DNA from: Eucalyptus grandis | Lineage: Eukaryota; Streptophyta; Magnoliopsida; Myrtales; Myrtaceae | Direction: 5' to 3' | Assembly: GCF_016545825.1 (NCBI RefSeq) | Contig: NC_052618.1 | Location: forward strand, 12,515,398 to 12,579,397 | Length of the DNA stretch: 64,000 bases | In this document: in pieces, positions 33,978 through 45,740 of the stretch | How positions within the stretch are numbered: position 1 is the first letter of the stretch | Layout of the letters: every line of letters starts with the position of its first letter | Translations under genes and position numbers: made by a program | Notes under the pieces: model-generated | What the model was told of the DNA's origin: nothing | Database searches by the model: none | What the model saw: only the letters and a program-made list of their open reading frames with translations

Positions 33978-34784
33978 TATTTTGAAAAGATTCATTATGC
34001 AAACCTGCAAGGTTGGTGGAGCTCCTGTTGTGAAAGGAGATAAATTGAGCATAGAATAATATCCCAAACATGATGTTGAAAAAGAAGTAGTAATGTTATA
34101 TATGTTAGTGCAGTTGGCAATCTTATATATTCACAAGTATGTACCGAACTTGATATTGCTTTTGCTACGATTACTCTTGGGAGATATTTGTCAAATTTAG
34201 GTTATGAATATTGGGTTGCAGCTAAAAAAGTGATGATATATCTACAACGTACAAAAGACTTCATGTTCGTGTATAGCAGAGTAGAGGACCTAAAGGTGAT
34301 TGGATACTCAAATGTTGATTTTGCTAGTTGTTCGGATGACGGAAAATCAACTCCTAGATATATTTTTATGATGGTTGAAGGTGCTATTTCTTGGGAGAGC
34401 ACAAAACAAACCTTGGTTACGAACTCTACAATGTATGCTGAGTTTGCAACGTGTTACAGCATGTCAACTCAAGTTGTTTAGCTAAGAAATTTGATCTCAA
34501 AATTGCGAATTGTGGACTCTATTGCTAGACCTAATGTGATCTTCTATGACAACATTGTAGTTATATTTTATTCGAAGAATGATAAGATTAGAAATGTGTC
34601 GAAACACATGGACATGAAATATTATATTGTTAAGGACTTGGTCAAAAAGGAAGACATTGTGATCAAGAATATCATAATTGAGTCCATGTTGGCTAATCCT
34701 TTAACAAAAGGTTTACGACTCATTTTGTTTAAAGAACATGTAAAGAATATGAGCATTTTAGATTTTTTTGATTTCTTTTGTTAG
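33976..34784 (+). pseudogene. copia RNase H and C-terminus (decayed), element 1
   Basis: Matches the copia RNase H order: AAKKVMIYLQRTKDF, VIGYSNVDFASCSDDGKST (active-site aspartate), GAISWESTKQTLVTNSTMYA with the catalytic glutamate position following, then VIFYDNIVVIFYSKNDK, KHMDMKYYIVKDLV and MLANPLTKGL. The coding region ends at 34784. One stop (VV*LRN) lies near 34480. Confidence 0.88.
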
Positions 34785-35327
34785 TGAGAGCTATATAAAT
34801 TGTAATTTCGGATATTATAATTATATGCAAATTGAAAATGCTTTTATGACATCTATTAAAGCATTGACTTTTGATGATCATTATTATTGATTCTATTGTT
34901 ATCATTTCTCTTGTTGACTAAGAAATGGAAGTATAAAATAGTATCTTTTTTAAATAAATTTCAGTTTAAAGACGACTAGATGTCACTAATTATGAGATTT
35001 CATGTTGGATTGTGACATAGTTGTACAATTTCATGTAGTTAAGAAATCGCATTGAGGCAATTTCATGTTGTTTAAAAATTGTGCTAATGCAGTTTTATGT
35101 CGTTAAGAAATTGCATTGAGAACCGATAAGAAATAGTGTATATTATGATCATATGTTGGCACTATTTCTTATTACACTATTAGGCCCATGATTAATGAAA
35201 ATATAATACTTATTATATGTAATTATGAAAGTGTCATATGTTGTGGTATTTTATTAAAATATTGATCCCCATAATCCTATACTGAGGTTATATAGAATTA
35301 GATTGGTTTTGAGATGCCATTATTGGA

Positions 35328-35359
<32 letters not shown>

Positions 35360-35469
35360 TTGTGGCCACATAAAATAAATTTTCAGTTATTAATCTGAGA
35401 ATGTCGTTTTCAATATAAAATCATTTTCAAAATAAAAATAAGTTAATTAATGTAGCTCAAGTGGAAGAA
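34785..35469 (+). other. 3' untranslated part of copia element 1
   Basis: AT-rich, non-coding. A phrase of the type AAGAAATTGCATTGAG with TTTCATGT recurs about three times at 35010-35120, and a (TA)n run lies at 35329-35355. A purine tract AAGTGGAAGAA (35459-35469) precedes the 3' LTR and is the likely polypurine tract. Confidence 0.65.
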
Positions 35470-35973
35470 TGTTGAAAAATTCCTATAATATGGGCTCATA
35501 TTAATTAATTGATTTTATTTTTTAAATAATTAGGTTAATGGATATTTCAATTTATGTTAAATCTTTAAGTGATCTTATTCAATTATGTTTTGGCATCTAT
35601 TGATAACGAGCTTAGTTGAGTAATAAATTATAGATGATTGTGTTTAATTAAAGCCCGTAATGAAAGGGGCCCAATTGATACTCTATTAATTAGGGTTTGC
35701 TAGGTCCCCCTTTAGCGTATAAAAGAGTAGGTTATATCTATAAGTCATTCAATCTCATTAAAATCTGTTTTACTGAAATATGTCATAGAGAGGAAGATCT
35801 AACATTTTAATAAATCGCTAATTATAATCGAACTGATTTATTTTTCTTTGAGTGAATGAATGAGTCAAACAAGTACGTTTTAATTCCACTTTACATATCA
35901 ATTGGTGTTTTACAGTCATATATGGATTTTATTATTCTTGATTAATTAGTTATTTATGTGTATAATTTTTACA
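35470..35973 (+). repeat. 3' LTR of copia element 1
   Basis: TGTTGAAAAATTCC to TTTTTACA. It pairs with 24339-24798 but has extra sequence (about 35600-35650) and many substitutions. DAHP synthase exon 1 begins directly after it. Confidence 0.87.
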
Positions 35974-36300
35974 TCTCCTCTAGGCTCTGCGCCTCCCCGG
36001 CAAAGATGATGGGCGGGAACGATTCAGCATCAGCTTCAAGCGCATCCGGGTCCGGGTACTTGGGGAGCTAAAGGGCGTTCTTGGTCTTCTAGCTCTCCAG
36101 GGTCCATTTTACGGTGACTGAGGTGGCCAAGGATGAAAAAAGAGGAGGCAGGTCCGTCGTGTGGACGGCTGGGATGGGTCTCGCGGCAGGGTGGGGCAGG
36201 AGGGAGCGGTGGTGGCAGAAGGAGGGAGGGTGGAAGAGGGAATTGGAGGAGAGATAGGATGGGGAGTAGAGAGAAAGTGGGAAGTTTCGGGAGAGAGGAA
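35974..36300 (-). pseudogene. DAHP synthase pseudogene, exon 1a (N-terminal part)
   Basis: On the minus strand from about 36300 to 35974 the frame reads a serine- and proline-rich stretch (RSLLPHPAARPIPAVHTTDL), like a plastid transit region, then VKWTLES, stop, KTKNAL, stop, LPKYPDPDALEADAESFPP and IIFAGEAQSLEE. This is the family order (WxLxSWKSKKALQLPEYP ... FPPIVFAGEARSLEERLG), with two tryptophan or glutamine codons changed to stops. It joins exon 1b (RLG at 24338) across the copia element. I see no clear start codon in this frame, so the 5' limit is approximate. A different frame that stays open here (36109-36366) is a shadow. Confidence 0.85.
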
Positions 36301-37416
36301 GGGTCTCTTGCTCTTTGTAACGTGTGCTTCCAAATTGATATGGACAGACATATCTCCCAATTTCAACTCCTAGGTACGATTCTACATATGGAGAACCCAG
36401 TCAAGGAATCATTCATTATTTACTAACTTATCCATATATTAGGACATAAGCATAAGTTATTTAAGGCGCATATCATAACTATTCTATTTATATATTTTTT
36501 TATTTTTCTAATTTTAGAATTAAGTTTGGAATAGAAATTCATTTATATTTGCTGAGAAAGTATTCCCTTGAGAATATCTTTTGCCGAAGCTGCAAGTCTT
36601 TGATTTTTTGTTATGTCAACCAAGTTCTGTGTAGTTTTGGAAAGGAAATGACTAATTCTACTCTACGGACAATAAAGTAAAGGATAAATAGGAGATAAAA
36701 AAACATGTGATAAAACGTAAACGTACTATGTAAAGAAAAAGATAACTAAAAACAAGTGTTCTTGTAATTGTTGACTGTTCAGAAAAGAATCCCTTACAAC
36801 CTTGTCTCTTTGGCTATTTATAGCTGATTTTACATGTAATAGCTCCCCAGCGGTTACTGGCTTCAATTTCAAATCGTTTCTAGAAATTTTGTCACCGTGC
36901 CAATAATTGTACCATTTTATTCATATTGTTGTTGGCACTGAGTCTTTGAAACTTCTTGCATCATTATCCTTCCGTTCCCGAGCGGTTATCGGCTCTGCAT
37001 CCTTGTCACTCTTGATAATTGGTCGCTTTCCAACAAACTGGGCCTAATGGGCTCTGTTTTCGTTCTAAGCCCAATAAGTCAATTTTTGGTGCCAACAAAT
37101 GCCTTCTTTAAAAGATTTAAAAGATATTTTTAAATTTTTTAATTGACTGAGGGTCGTACTCATTGCCGCCCATTGCCTCGGCTTTTGCAAGGTGTCGTTT
37201 CGGATCTTGATCTTTTGCCGTGACTCTGATGCCTTTTGGGGTTTTGAATCCCAGTACTTTTCGGATTGGACGTTGTACTCTTCTCAAAATCCCCCACCCC
37301 TGACCTTTCATTCTTCTATCTTACTCTTTGACGCTGTTGACGCTTGCTCCAAGATTCGATTTTTATCCATCTCCTTTGCCATCCTCGGTCCCATATATCA
37401 CAAATAGGTCTCACCA
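36301..37416. other. Spacer between two divergent pseudogenes; no gene recognised
   Basis: AT-rich sequence between the 5' end of the DAHP synthase pseudogene (minus) and the PMD pseudogene (plus). It would have held the promoter of the former. I see no open frame with a domain and no transposon ends. Confidence 0.5.
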
Positions 37417-38290
37417 TGTCTTCCACTTATGATCCTGCCAACTTTCTGGCTCGCTAGTGATAGCTCCAATCACCGGAGTACGTAGATAACGTCTACTCGT
37501 CACTGTAGAATTGCCTTAAAGACTCGAGTGAAGACATTATTCTGGCCCCATGCTTTCGAACTCCTGATCCTCCATTCCTTTCTTGCTGCTTCCCTCGGTA
37601 TGTAGAAGAGTCTCTTCCCTTCCAGGAGGAGCACAAAGTGGAGCATGTATGGACCTCCACGTCTCAGCGGCTCAGGTCTTTTTTCCCTTTTGACCTTGTC
37701 TAATTTCCATTGGTAAATTAGGCTAAAATCCGCCAAACATGAGTTGTGGCGTAAGGCCCAAATTGACAAAGCCCATAAGTTTTGCACCTTTGATTGGAAA
37801 CTCTACCCTAAACTCTTGGGTAGCCTTGCTTATTTCTGGTCCCCTTCCATCAATTGTTTCTTTCTCCAGCTAGGCCCCACGACGGTAACCCCGTTGGACG
37901 TTTACGCCATTACTGGTCTGAGTCCTTACGGCGATGATCCTAGTGCCGTCGACTCTTCGGCATGTCCTGATTTGGGAAAAGGTTCTGATCTTTTGTATTC
38001 CCGCTTTCTAAAGACCTATGCTTATCGGATTGGAACCAACGAAGATGATGAACACATTGCTTTCCTTCTTTACTGGCTGCCGAAGTTCGTCTTCCAGCAT
38101 CGGTCGCTTCAAGTTGCTAAGGATTTGAGGGGTTTAGCTTTTCACCTTTCAAAAGCAAGCATATTGCTGTGGGTCGTCTTGCCCTTATACCGAGGCTTGG
38201 ATCCTTCAAGCATGGGTTAGGCTATACTTTCCGTCTTTGTTCATTGACGACAAAATAATACTCCCTTCAGGTTATAAGGCTGAGCTATAT
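37417..38290 (+). pseudogene. Plant mobile domain (PMD / aminotransferase-like) pseudogene, 3'-truncated
   Basis: From ATG at 37417 (MSSTYDPANFLAR) the frame has stops after LAR and after DNVYSSL, then an open run CLKDSSEDIILAPCFRTPD and WTSTSQRLRSFFPFDLV. After a frame change, HELWRKAQIDKAHKF, LYPKLLGSLAYFWSPSINCF, LGPTTVTPLDVYAITGLSPY and HIAFLLYWLPKFVF follow to about 38210. A second frame change leads into LQAWVRLYFPSLFIDDK. The FWSPSxNxF, TPLDVxAxTGL and FLxYWLxKFVF pattern is that of the PMD family, found in MAIN-type nuclear proteins and in copies carried by plant transposons. An LTR starting TGTGACACC at 38291 cuts it. Whether it was a host gene or transposon cargo cannot be told here. 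Confidence 0.8.
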
Positions 38291-40514
38291 TGTGACACCG
38301 TGAATTTTCATGATTCTAGAATTGCCAATAGATCATGGATATCCTTGTTTCTATTGTTAAGTGAAGAATTTAAATAGAACCTTCCAATTGCGAGGCACGG
38401 AAAATTGCGAAATAAATTTGTGACCCAGGTTGGAACAAATACGATTGATAGGACATGACATTAGTAATATATACGAGGTTACGGTTGTGTATTAGGATTG
38501 AAACAAGTTCTTCGATCTTTCATTTAGCATTGGTCACATATGATGTGACGTTTAGTATTATTTTTAGGGGCCATATGACCTTGGAAAATTAGAGAGCAAA
38601 TTATAAGTGCAAGTTCTTATAAGGCAGCGATATTAAGGCTACCTAGCTAATTCTAATGACTACCAGACCAAATCTAACTAATTGGGCACTCTATAGTCCT
38701 TATGTGGCCGAAAATATGGGGTAGAATAGAAATAAGGCAATTTTGCATGAGACTCATGATGATGCATGCAATAAGATGCTAATAAAACATTGGGATTAAC
38801 TCAAATAGATCTTCCATTCAAGACAATTGTCTAATATAGGCCTTGAACTTGATTAGTGGCATGCAAATGTGGGAAGACCCTCTTCAGTTTCCGCTCCTCC
38901 TCAATTCCTAGGACTGATAATTGGTTGCCGCCCCCATCTGGAAGATAATTCATGCAAGACAATCTCCTAAACTAATCATTTAGCTACCTCTCTCTCTCAC
39001 TCTCTGTCTCTCCCTTCGTTAGAAGCCTCAGCAGCTCTCTCTCTCTCTCTTCTCCTTCTCACTTTTCTCTCGACCTTACACCTTCCCCTCCCATCTCTCC
39101 AAAAAAGAAAAAAAGAAAAAAAGAAAAAGAAAAACTCAGAGCACACCCTTAGAAGCTCTCATCGGCGGGACCGACCACCAAGAGGGAAAGGAGAACTTCT
39201 TTAGCACATAACCAGGTAACGGAAGTGAGTAGGGGCTAATTTATGTCATCCTTTGGTTACTCGGTGAGACGGCTGGTTCGGCACAAGGTAGTTTCTAACG
39301 GTAGATGGTTGTTTTGGATAGAAGTTTTTCATGCATGTGTGTTGGGGTCTTTGATGGTCCATGCATGTGAAGATCTTGTGTGTTTTTGGCTCAAGGACGG
39401 GTATGGTGCATGAATTCGTGAGTTTATAACAGTTTTTTGGAGATTGACTATACTGGACCTCCCAGGCTTGTCGATTTTATAGTGTCGCTTGTGGTGCAAT
39501 TATGTAGGGGTCTTCTTCATGAAAGTTGCTCCAAATATATTAATCTATAACATATATTTAATTCAATTTTTTTCTGGGCTGGCATAGTTGACACATAAGC
39601 CTAATTCTCTACTATAGCTATGTTGCTCAGAATCACGATTCCCGTGACCTCAGTAGCTTCTCAATTTTACATAAAATGTTCTAACTAGAATCATGACGTA
39701 CTTCCTCCATGAAAGTTGTTGGACACATCCATATGTTGGGACATACTAAAATTTCAGGTTAATTGATGATGTTTGGGCGTCAAAATAGGTTTTCTCTTAC
39801 AATTAGTGGTTCTCCTCTGCAAGTCTGATTCTAAGCTATTTTGTGTGAGTTGTTACTCTTTATAAAAATAGAACCAAGCTTGACTTCCTCCATAAAAGAT
39901 GTTTGTTAGGGTATTATTTACAACATATTAAAAATTCAGAATTTTTAAAGCTCATTAAATATTTTTTCAATTAAATTCCCGAAACTATACGATTTTGACT
40001 TTTTGTGCCCTTATTATGAATTTTGTCGAATTCAGGGGGAGATGATGGAATTTTGATTCATGGTCTATAGATGATGTGCACTGCATTCATTGTGAGATCT
40101 TATTGTGCATCTTAAAGATTATTGTGATGGCGATTACTTGTGGAAATCTAAGATATAGTCTGAACACATAATTTGGAAAGTGAGCCTTATGTTGCATGAA
40201 AGTCAACTAGTGATTTGCTATGCTTGTGACTGCGGTGAGAATTGGGTCCATGTGTGATTGTGAATATTATGAGTGCTGGATATATTGATGTAGGGTGATT
40301 AATTCAATATGTGGAAGTGTGAGCAGTGTGAAATGAAATGGATATAAAAGATACCCATTGGCCAATGATCCGATGATGCCTCAGGGGACTCAAGATGCTC
40401 AAGGCTAGCATCCCCAGGATGTCTTGGAAAATAAATCAAGATGCCCCAGAAGTGTTAGGATGCCTAAGGCCAGTGTCCCTTGGATAACTTGGATAATGAA
40501 CCGATATGCCTTGG
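38291..40514 (+). mobile_element. LTR E (partial), cut by gypsy element F
   Basis: It begins TGTGACACCGTG right where the PMD frame is broken, the kind of start seen in LTRs A and F. There is no matching end before 40515, where another LTR begins, so its remainder should lie beyond that element (outside the window). It holds a CT-rich stretch (38985-39070) and an A-rich run (39100-39135), no coding domain. The identification rests on its start, position and composition only. Confidence 0.55.
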
Positions 40515-42788
40515 TGTGACATCCACGATTCGGGCTCCAATCGGCCAAGGAAAATGGTCACTGAACTAGTTCTAAGCTCAGCTATAAATTAGCCGTGAAC
40601 CTCGGCCTGAATAGGGTAGTCGGTCATAAATAGACGTGAAAAGCTCTCACCCATTAAAAAGAATATATGTTTTACATAAACTAAAGCTAAGTCAACCAAG
40701 CGAATTTTGGAAGCTAGTAATTAAATGTAAGAGGGTGACTTGTATGCTTATGTGTCCCAAGCAACTATTATTGTTCTTGAAAGATAGAAACTTCAAGAAA
40801 TATACATGTGTTTCATATGCAATTTTGGAAGCTAGTCCATCAATACAAGGTGTTGATCCACATGCTTAATTGTCTTGGCCATTAATACAAAGAAGACCCC
40901 TCTTAGGTTTATTTGTCCCTTAGCCATTAATGAATGGCTTAGGTGTCCCTACAAAATTTAGGGCATCATGACCTTAAAAATAGCATTGGAGGACAAGTAA
41001 TTAGGCCAATTAGTTACTAAGTGATCTTGCAAGATTCACCTAAGTGCCACCTCATCCAAGTAGGGTCATGATGGTAGGAAGATTCATGCATAAGTGGACC
41101 AATAAAAGAGCCACAAGAAGGATTGCAATCATGCTTCTAAGGCCTTGGGCACCACATGAGGCCACATAAGGTGCCACCTCTTGGGTTAGCCGTGCCACCC
41201 GAACTCATTTTATTGGGCCACTTGGAAAGGCCATCATTAAGGTTAGCCTATAAACAAGAGGAGTCAACCCCTCATTTTTCACCACCCTCTCCCTATGCAC
41301 GCCCCTCACCTCTTAGGCCTCCTTGCCTGCATGCCTTCCTTGCTCGATCGTCTTAGGCCAAGCCATTGCTGCGTCGAGTGGTAAGTAAAACCCCTAACTT
41401 TTGGCTAGGGTGACGCGTTACATTATTGGATTGAGCATGAGATCACCCATGTTTTCATTACATGTGTAATATAGGTGCTTATTTTGCATGAGTAAGTAGA
41501 GTTACTAACTCTAGGCTAGGGTGACGCGATATGTTATCGGATTGAGTATGAGCTTGCCTGTGTTCTATCGTGTGTATGATGTCAAGTGTCTTTTGTATAA
41601 TTTATTCATGTTTTATTTGTCCATGTGTAAACACAGCATGATTTCGCTTGGTTGTGAGATTGGCATCGAAGCGTGATGGTATGGGCCTTACTTGGTCTTA
41701 GTTCGGTATTGAGGTATGCTAACTTCAAGCCTTGTATGGTTTTGGGCCAACACCAACACAAGTTGGCTCAAGCCACGAGTAACATACGCGCTCGGTTCTT
41801 CATTTAGATTATTTTTGTTAAGTCATGACCCACACTTGCATGAGCATACCTTTGGGCTTTGTTTGCAATGTCTAACTATCAAAGATAATATTTTAACTTG
41901 TGTGAATGCTTGCTTGTGTGGTCACACGAAGAAACTAGCCATCATTGATGGATTTCAGGATGTTGCAGTCATTGATGGATTTCAGGATGATACTACCACC
42001 GATGGATTTTAGGGCGATGCCCAGTGAATTCTGGAAGAACTGAAAAATTTCGGTTGATTAATAAATAAATCTCGTATAGTTGACCTTACAACATTCACGT
42101 GCATGTGTTATTTGCCCTTGCCTTGACCTTGAAAGTGACATGCATACTTTATAAGCCATTATTTCGGTCTTGAAAATCACGTGCATATTTTATATGCTAT
42201 TATTTGGTATGTGCATATTTTATATGTCATTGTTTGATCTTGGCTATGTTTTTTTTTTTTTTTTAATAAGTAGTCGAGGATTCTCGCTTGTTTTAGCCAA
42301 GGTAAAGCATGTGTTTCGCTATTGATTTGCCACCATCATTTATTTGAAGTTGAGACTTGCATGCTTTGGTTCGATGATGAGGTGCCATCCTAATCACGAC
42401 TTAGGGGTTTTACTTACTAAGACCTCGTCTCACTCCTTTATCTTTTAAACTTATAGGCATAGAAGTCTTATGCTAGTTTTGGGAGTTGTAGTCACCCTAG
42501 AGAAGATAAGAATTCCCTTGGCATATGTAGAAACTTGTAGTGTGATGTAAAAAGAAAAGATGACCCGTAGAGAAAGGGGCTTGTAAATGTACCGTTGTAA
42601 TATAAAGTAGTGTACTGTGTGATGTATGTCCAGTCTTCCAACTGTTGTTTGTCTAGGGAGTTTGTTTGTTCATGATTCTCATGTGCCTATTAACAAGATA
42701 AAAAGAATTGGGACGGCAACAAGCTAGGGATGTCACGAAAGTAACCCTCGCCATTCATGACCTTAGAGATAGAGTTGGAGTCGTTACA
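40515..42788 (+). repeat. 5' LTR of gypsy element F
   Basis: Ends TGTGACATCC and GTTACA. Inside it, about 100 bp starting GGCTAGGGTGACGCG is tandemly duplicated (41403 and 41514), and GATGGATTTCAGGATG is repeated three times at 41948-42015. Small frames such as 40636-40869 and 41716-42012 have no domain. Confidence 0.75.
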
Positions 42789-42791
42789 TCT

Positions 42792-42806
42792 TGGTATCAA
42801 AGTGGG
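42792..42806 (+). promoter_or_regulatory. Primer-binding site of gypsy element F (Met tRNA)
   Basis: TGGTATCAAAGTGGG, three bases after the LTR end, matches TGGTATCAGAGC, the usual initiator methionine tRNA complement, with two changes. Confidence 0.75.
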
Positions 42807-42845
42807 GTTATTACTTGAAGTGATAAGGTGCATTGAGAGTTGTCA

Positions 42846-42913
42846 TGCCTCAATCCACATATAGCCGCGCAACAACCCTCGCTCAACACTACATTCTCTT
42901 TTGGTCATTCGAT
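42846..42913 (+). pseudogene. Start of gag of gypsy element F
   Basis: ATG at 42846 gives MPQSTYSRATTLAQHY, a plausible basic gag N-terminus at the right distance (about 55 bp) from the primer site. It is cut after about 22 codons by LTR G. Assignment is by position; similarity is weak. Confidence 0.45.
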
Positions 42914-44369
42914 TGCGACATCCCAGGAGGCATTGTCGACCAAAATCATAATAACATTAAAATGCACAAGCGGAAATATAAGCAAATCTTCAATCATCAA
43001 ACAACAGTGATTGTTAAAACATAGTCATCATCTCATACATAGTGAGTTCAAAATAAAACAACCAGCTTCACATGTCTGACACGCCTAACCGCTTTGCCAT
43101 GACCTCCTCTAATAAGGGCTTGGGGGTATACCTACGCCTCTAAGACTATGAGGGTGGTTCAACAAGTGCTAACACCCCACGTCTACCAAAGCCCCAATGG
43201 CCTCTGGGGTCCAAACCTCCCACGTGGTAACCAGCGCAAGGTCAATCTCGAGGTCAGACACCTCTCCATCGGGAATGTCCCCATCCTTGGCATGCTAGCT
43301 AATGCTGCCCCCAGATCCTCCAGCACTCAGCGGGCGGTTGAAGCCGCAGATGGGATTGTGGCACTTGCTGCGTATCGAAAAGTACCAGGCCATGAATTGG
43401 TGTGGCACGAGATTATACAAACCCTCATTGACCCAAATGGTCTTGACAAAACGTGAATATTGTGCATTGGCTGTTCCTACTGTCGGGTACTCTGTCACCT
43501 CCTGACTATGCTCAATAGGGAGGCCAAAACAAATCTAATGGAATGGTTAAGCCATTCTTAGGGCCTGAAAACATTTCAACAAACAAATATAAAATAAACT
43601 CAATGAGTGAAGTTCCTAGACCTCGCGTAGGGAAGTTGTTCACCTCGAGAGCCCCCTAAATGTGCAATTGTCTATCGACGGCGAAACATGGCAACGCTCC
43701 TCATGCTTTACTCTCATCGATCTCATAACAACAAATCTATTATCCAAAGCCATCAATATAGACACATAGGCAATTCCATAACACAGTCTATGCTCTTGAG
43801 CCAAACATATGAATGCACATTATGGTTCAAATCATGCGCTCATGCCATGCAATGATCCGAACTCGACGCATACGAATCTCATGCACTTTCCACATGTGAC
43901 GTCTCAAGAATCGCATGGCTTTTTATACTACCATGCAACCCTCGAGACCATATTTTCAAATTATTACGGCCACCTAGGACCTAATAAACCCAAAGGTTTG
44001 CAAATCATCCGGCTTAATAGGGTATCGTCTCGCCACATTGAGCACGACATCCCGTTGACTTGGGGGCATTCCTGTAAGGAGTTTCGTTCCGAAATCCATC
44101 TACGAATGGCATCCTGTTGACTTAGGGGCATCTAAACTTAATAAGGTATTGTCTTGCGTAGAACGCTCAGGATGGGTTCACATCCCGCGAAGAATGCTCA
44201 AGGTCTTAGGTGATCACATGGGCATACCATCATATACTCCAATTCTTATTTTTCTTATTTAGCCCATGTAACATTCATGCGACATGCACTTCACTTGTCA
44301 TATGCCATCATTTGCTTCACAAACTCAAAACACATAATCCTCATATAATGTTTAACTACTAATTCACAT

Positions 44370-44690
44370 GGCACATATTCCAATTGGCATGAATAACCAC
44401 TAAATCGCATGTCACATAATCCAAACAACATGTTTACCCATAGAACTCCATATCACATAACCCACTTAACATGTTTAACCATAAAATGACATATAATATA
44501 ACCAAATTAACGTGTTTAACCATAGAATCACATAGCACATAACCTAAATAGCATATTTAACCATGGAATCACATAGCTCATAACCTGAATAGCATAACCA
44601 TGGAATCACATAGCACATAACCCAAATAATATGAAAAATCACTAAACCATATACCACATAACCCAAATAACATATATCATGCTAATAAAC
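44370..44690 (-). repeat. Tandem repeat of about 46 bp in LTR G
   Basis: About seven copies of a unit with AACATGTTTAACCATAGAATC and CACATAGCACATAACCC. Spacing is 40-47 bp and copies are 70-90% alike by eye. Confidence 0.8.
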
Positions 44691-44993
44691 GATTATCAAG
44701 TCCTAATATACTCCTAAAGTGCAATGAAAGCCCTAAACGAAGGGTAGAAAGCCACTCACGAACAATCCGGGTTTCGAAACACGTTGGGGGAAGGTACAAA
44801 AGGCCGAACAGTAGCTAGATGGCAGTCCAGTGATCGCACGATGGTGATTCGGTGGTGTACGGTGGAGCAAGAAGGCAGTCTAGCATTGTAGGTTTGATGG
44901 GTGGTAGTCGGTGAAGAAAACAAGAACAACAATGGAAGAAACAAGCTTGAAGAAGAGAAAAATGGAAGGGTGGGGTTCGGCTATGGCTAGGGG

Positions 44994-44995
<2 letters not shown>

Positions 44996-45034
<39 letters not shown>
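44996..45034 (+). repeat. (GA)n microsatellite in LTR G
   Basis: About 19 GA units. It opens serine/leucine and arginine/glutamate repeat frames (44815-45207) that are not genes. Confidence 0.95.
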
Positions 45035-45038
<4 letters not shown>

Positions 45039-45740
45039 CAAAATTGCAAGTGAGAAAATGAGAGAGAATGAGGGAGAGAGAGAAGAGAAAACCGAACGTC
45101 AGGGGAGGAGAAAGGGAGGACAAAAGGTGAAGTCAAGTCCCTCATCAATGCCCCCATCACATCCCTTGTCCTTTGTCCATCATGGTTGTCCATTTTTAGA
45201 AGCATAATCTAGCATTTAATGAAAGGATTTGCACTCAAGTACCTAGGTGAAGACTAAGCTAGGCTATATAGCCTTTTTCCTCTTCCTCCTTGTCGCCCAA
45301 TCAAGTGTCGTCCCCTTCCTTGCCCTTTTCCATTATTACCCCTTTGTCTTTAGTCTAGTGGGAGGGCATTTCAGTTATTTCACCAAGATTTTGCACTATT
45401 CATGCACTATTCACGTCTTTTTGTGCATTTAATGCCAATATTTTGTTCAAAGTGGGTTTTATGGGCTTGAAGGGCCCATAGGCCTCCCTTGGCCGCCCAT
45501 CCCTTGGGTGTGTGGGCCTTGGGTCGCCCACTTAGGCTCGGGCTCAATGGGTTCTTGCCCATGGCCCGTTTCCACTTTTCCGCACTTAAATGCCATTTCT
45601 GATGAAAAATCGAGTTTTTACCCCTAAATGGCCTTTCCCGATGTCCTTGTGGCCTATCAATTCTTGAGACACTCTCGTCCGACAATCACTTGCCAGAATA
45701 ATTCCATCTTGAAAAACCGGGTCGGACTGAGGATGTGACA

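Larger units (their letters stand above)
24339..35973 (+). mobile_element. Ty1/copia retrotransposon 1, decayed, inserted in DAHP synthase exon 1
   Basis: LTRs at 24339-24798 and 35470-35973, a Met-type primer site, a purine tract, and the copia order gag, integrase, RT, RNase H on the plus strand. All domains contain stops and frameshifts. The element is about 6.5 kb once the two insertions within it are taken out: solo LTR D (26515-30586) and a foldback element (31129-32175). Flanking TCTCA/TCTCC and the restored exon 1 frame (SLEE then RLG) fix both ends. The two LTRs differ at many sites and in length (460 versus 504 bp), so it is older than copia element 2 at 46540. Confidence 0.92.
42914..45740 (-). 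mobile_element. Solo LTR G (about 2.8 kb), minus orientation, inside gypsy element F
   Basis: Plus-strand ends are TGCGACATCC and GGATGTGACA; in its own sense TGTCACATCC ... GGATGTCGCA. A GCACAAGCGGAAAT phrase near the left end resembles the GCACATGCGGAAGC found near the same end of LTRs B and C, so it is related in type. The interrupted gypsy gag leader resumes after 45740. The 5-bp flanks (TCGAT and GGATT) do not match cleanly, so the exact ends or the duplication are uncertain. No coding domain. Confidence 0.7.

Noticed and set aside
37500..37787. 95-codon minus-strand frame
   Set aside because: It overlaps the PMD coding sequence on the plus strand, which has clear family motifs; this is its shadow.
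40636..40869. 77-codon plus-strand frame
   Set aside because: Lies in the 5' LTR of gypsy element F, low complexity, no domain.
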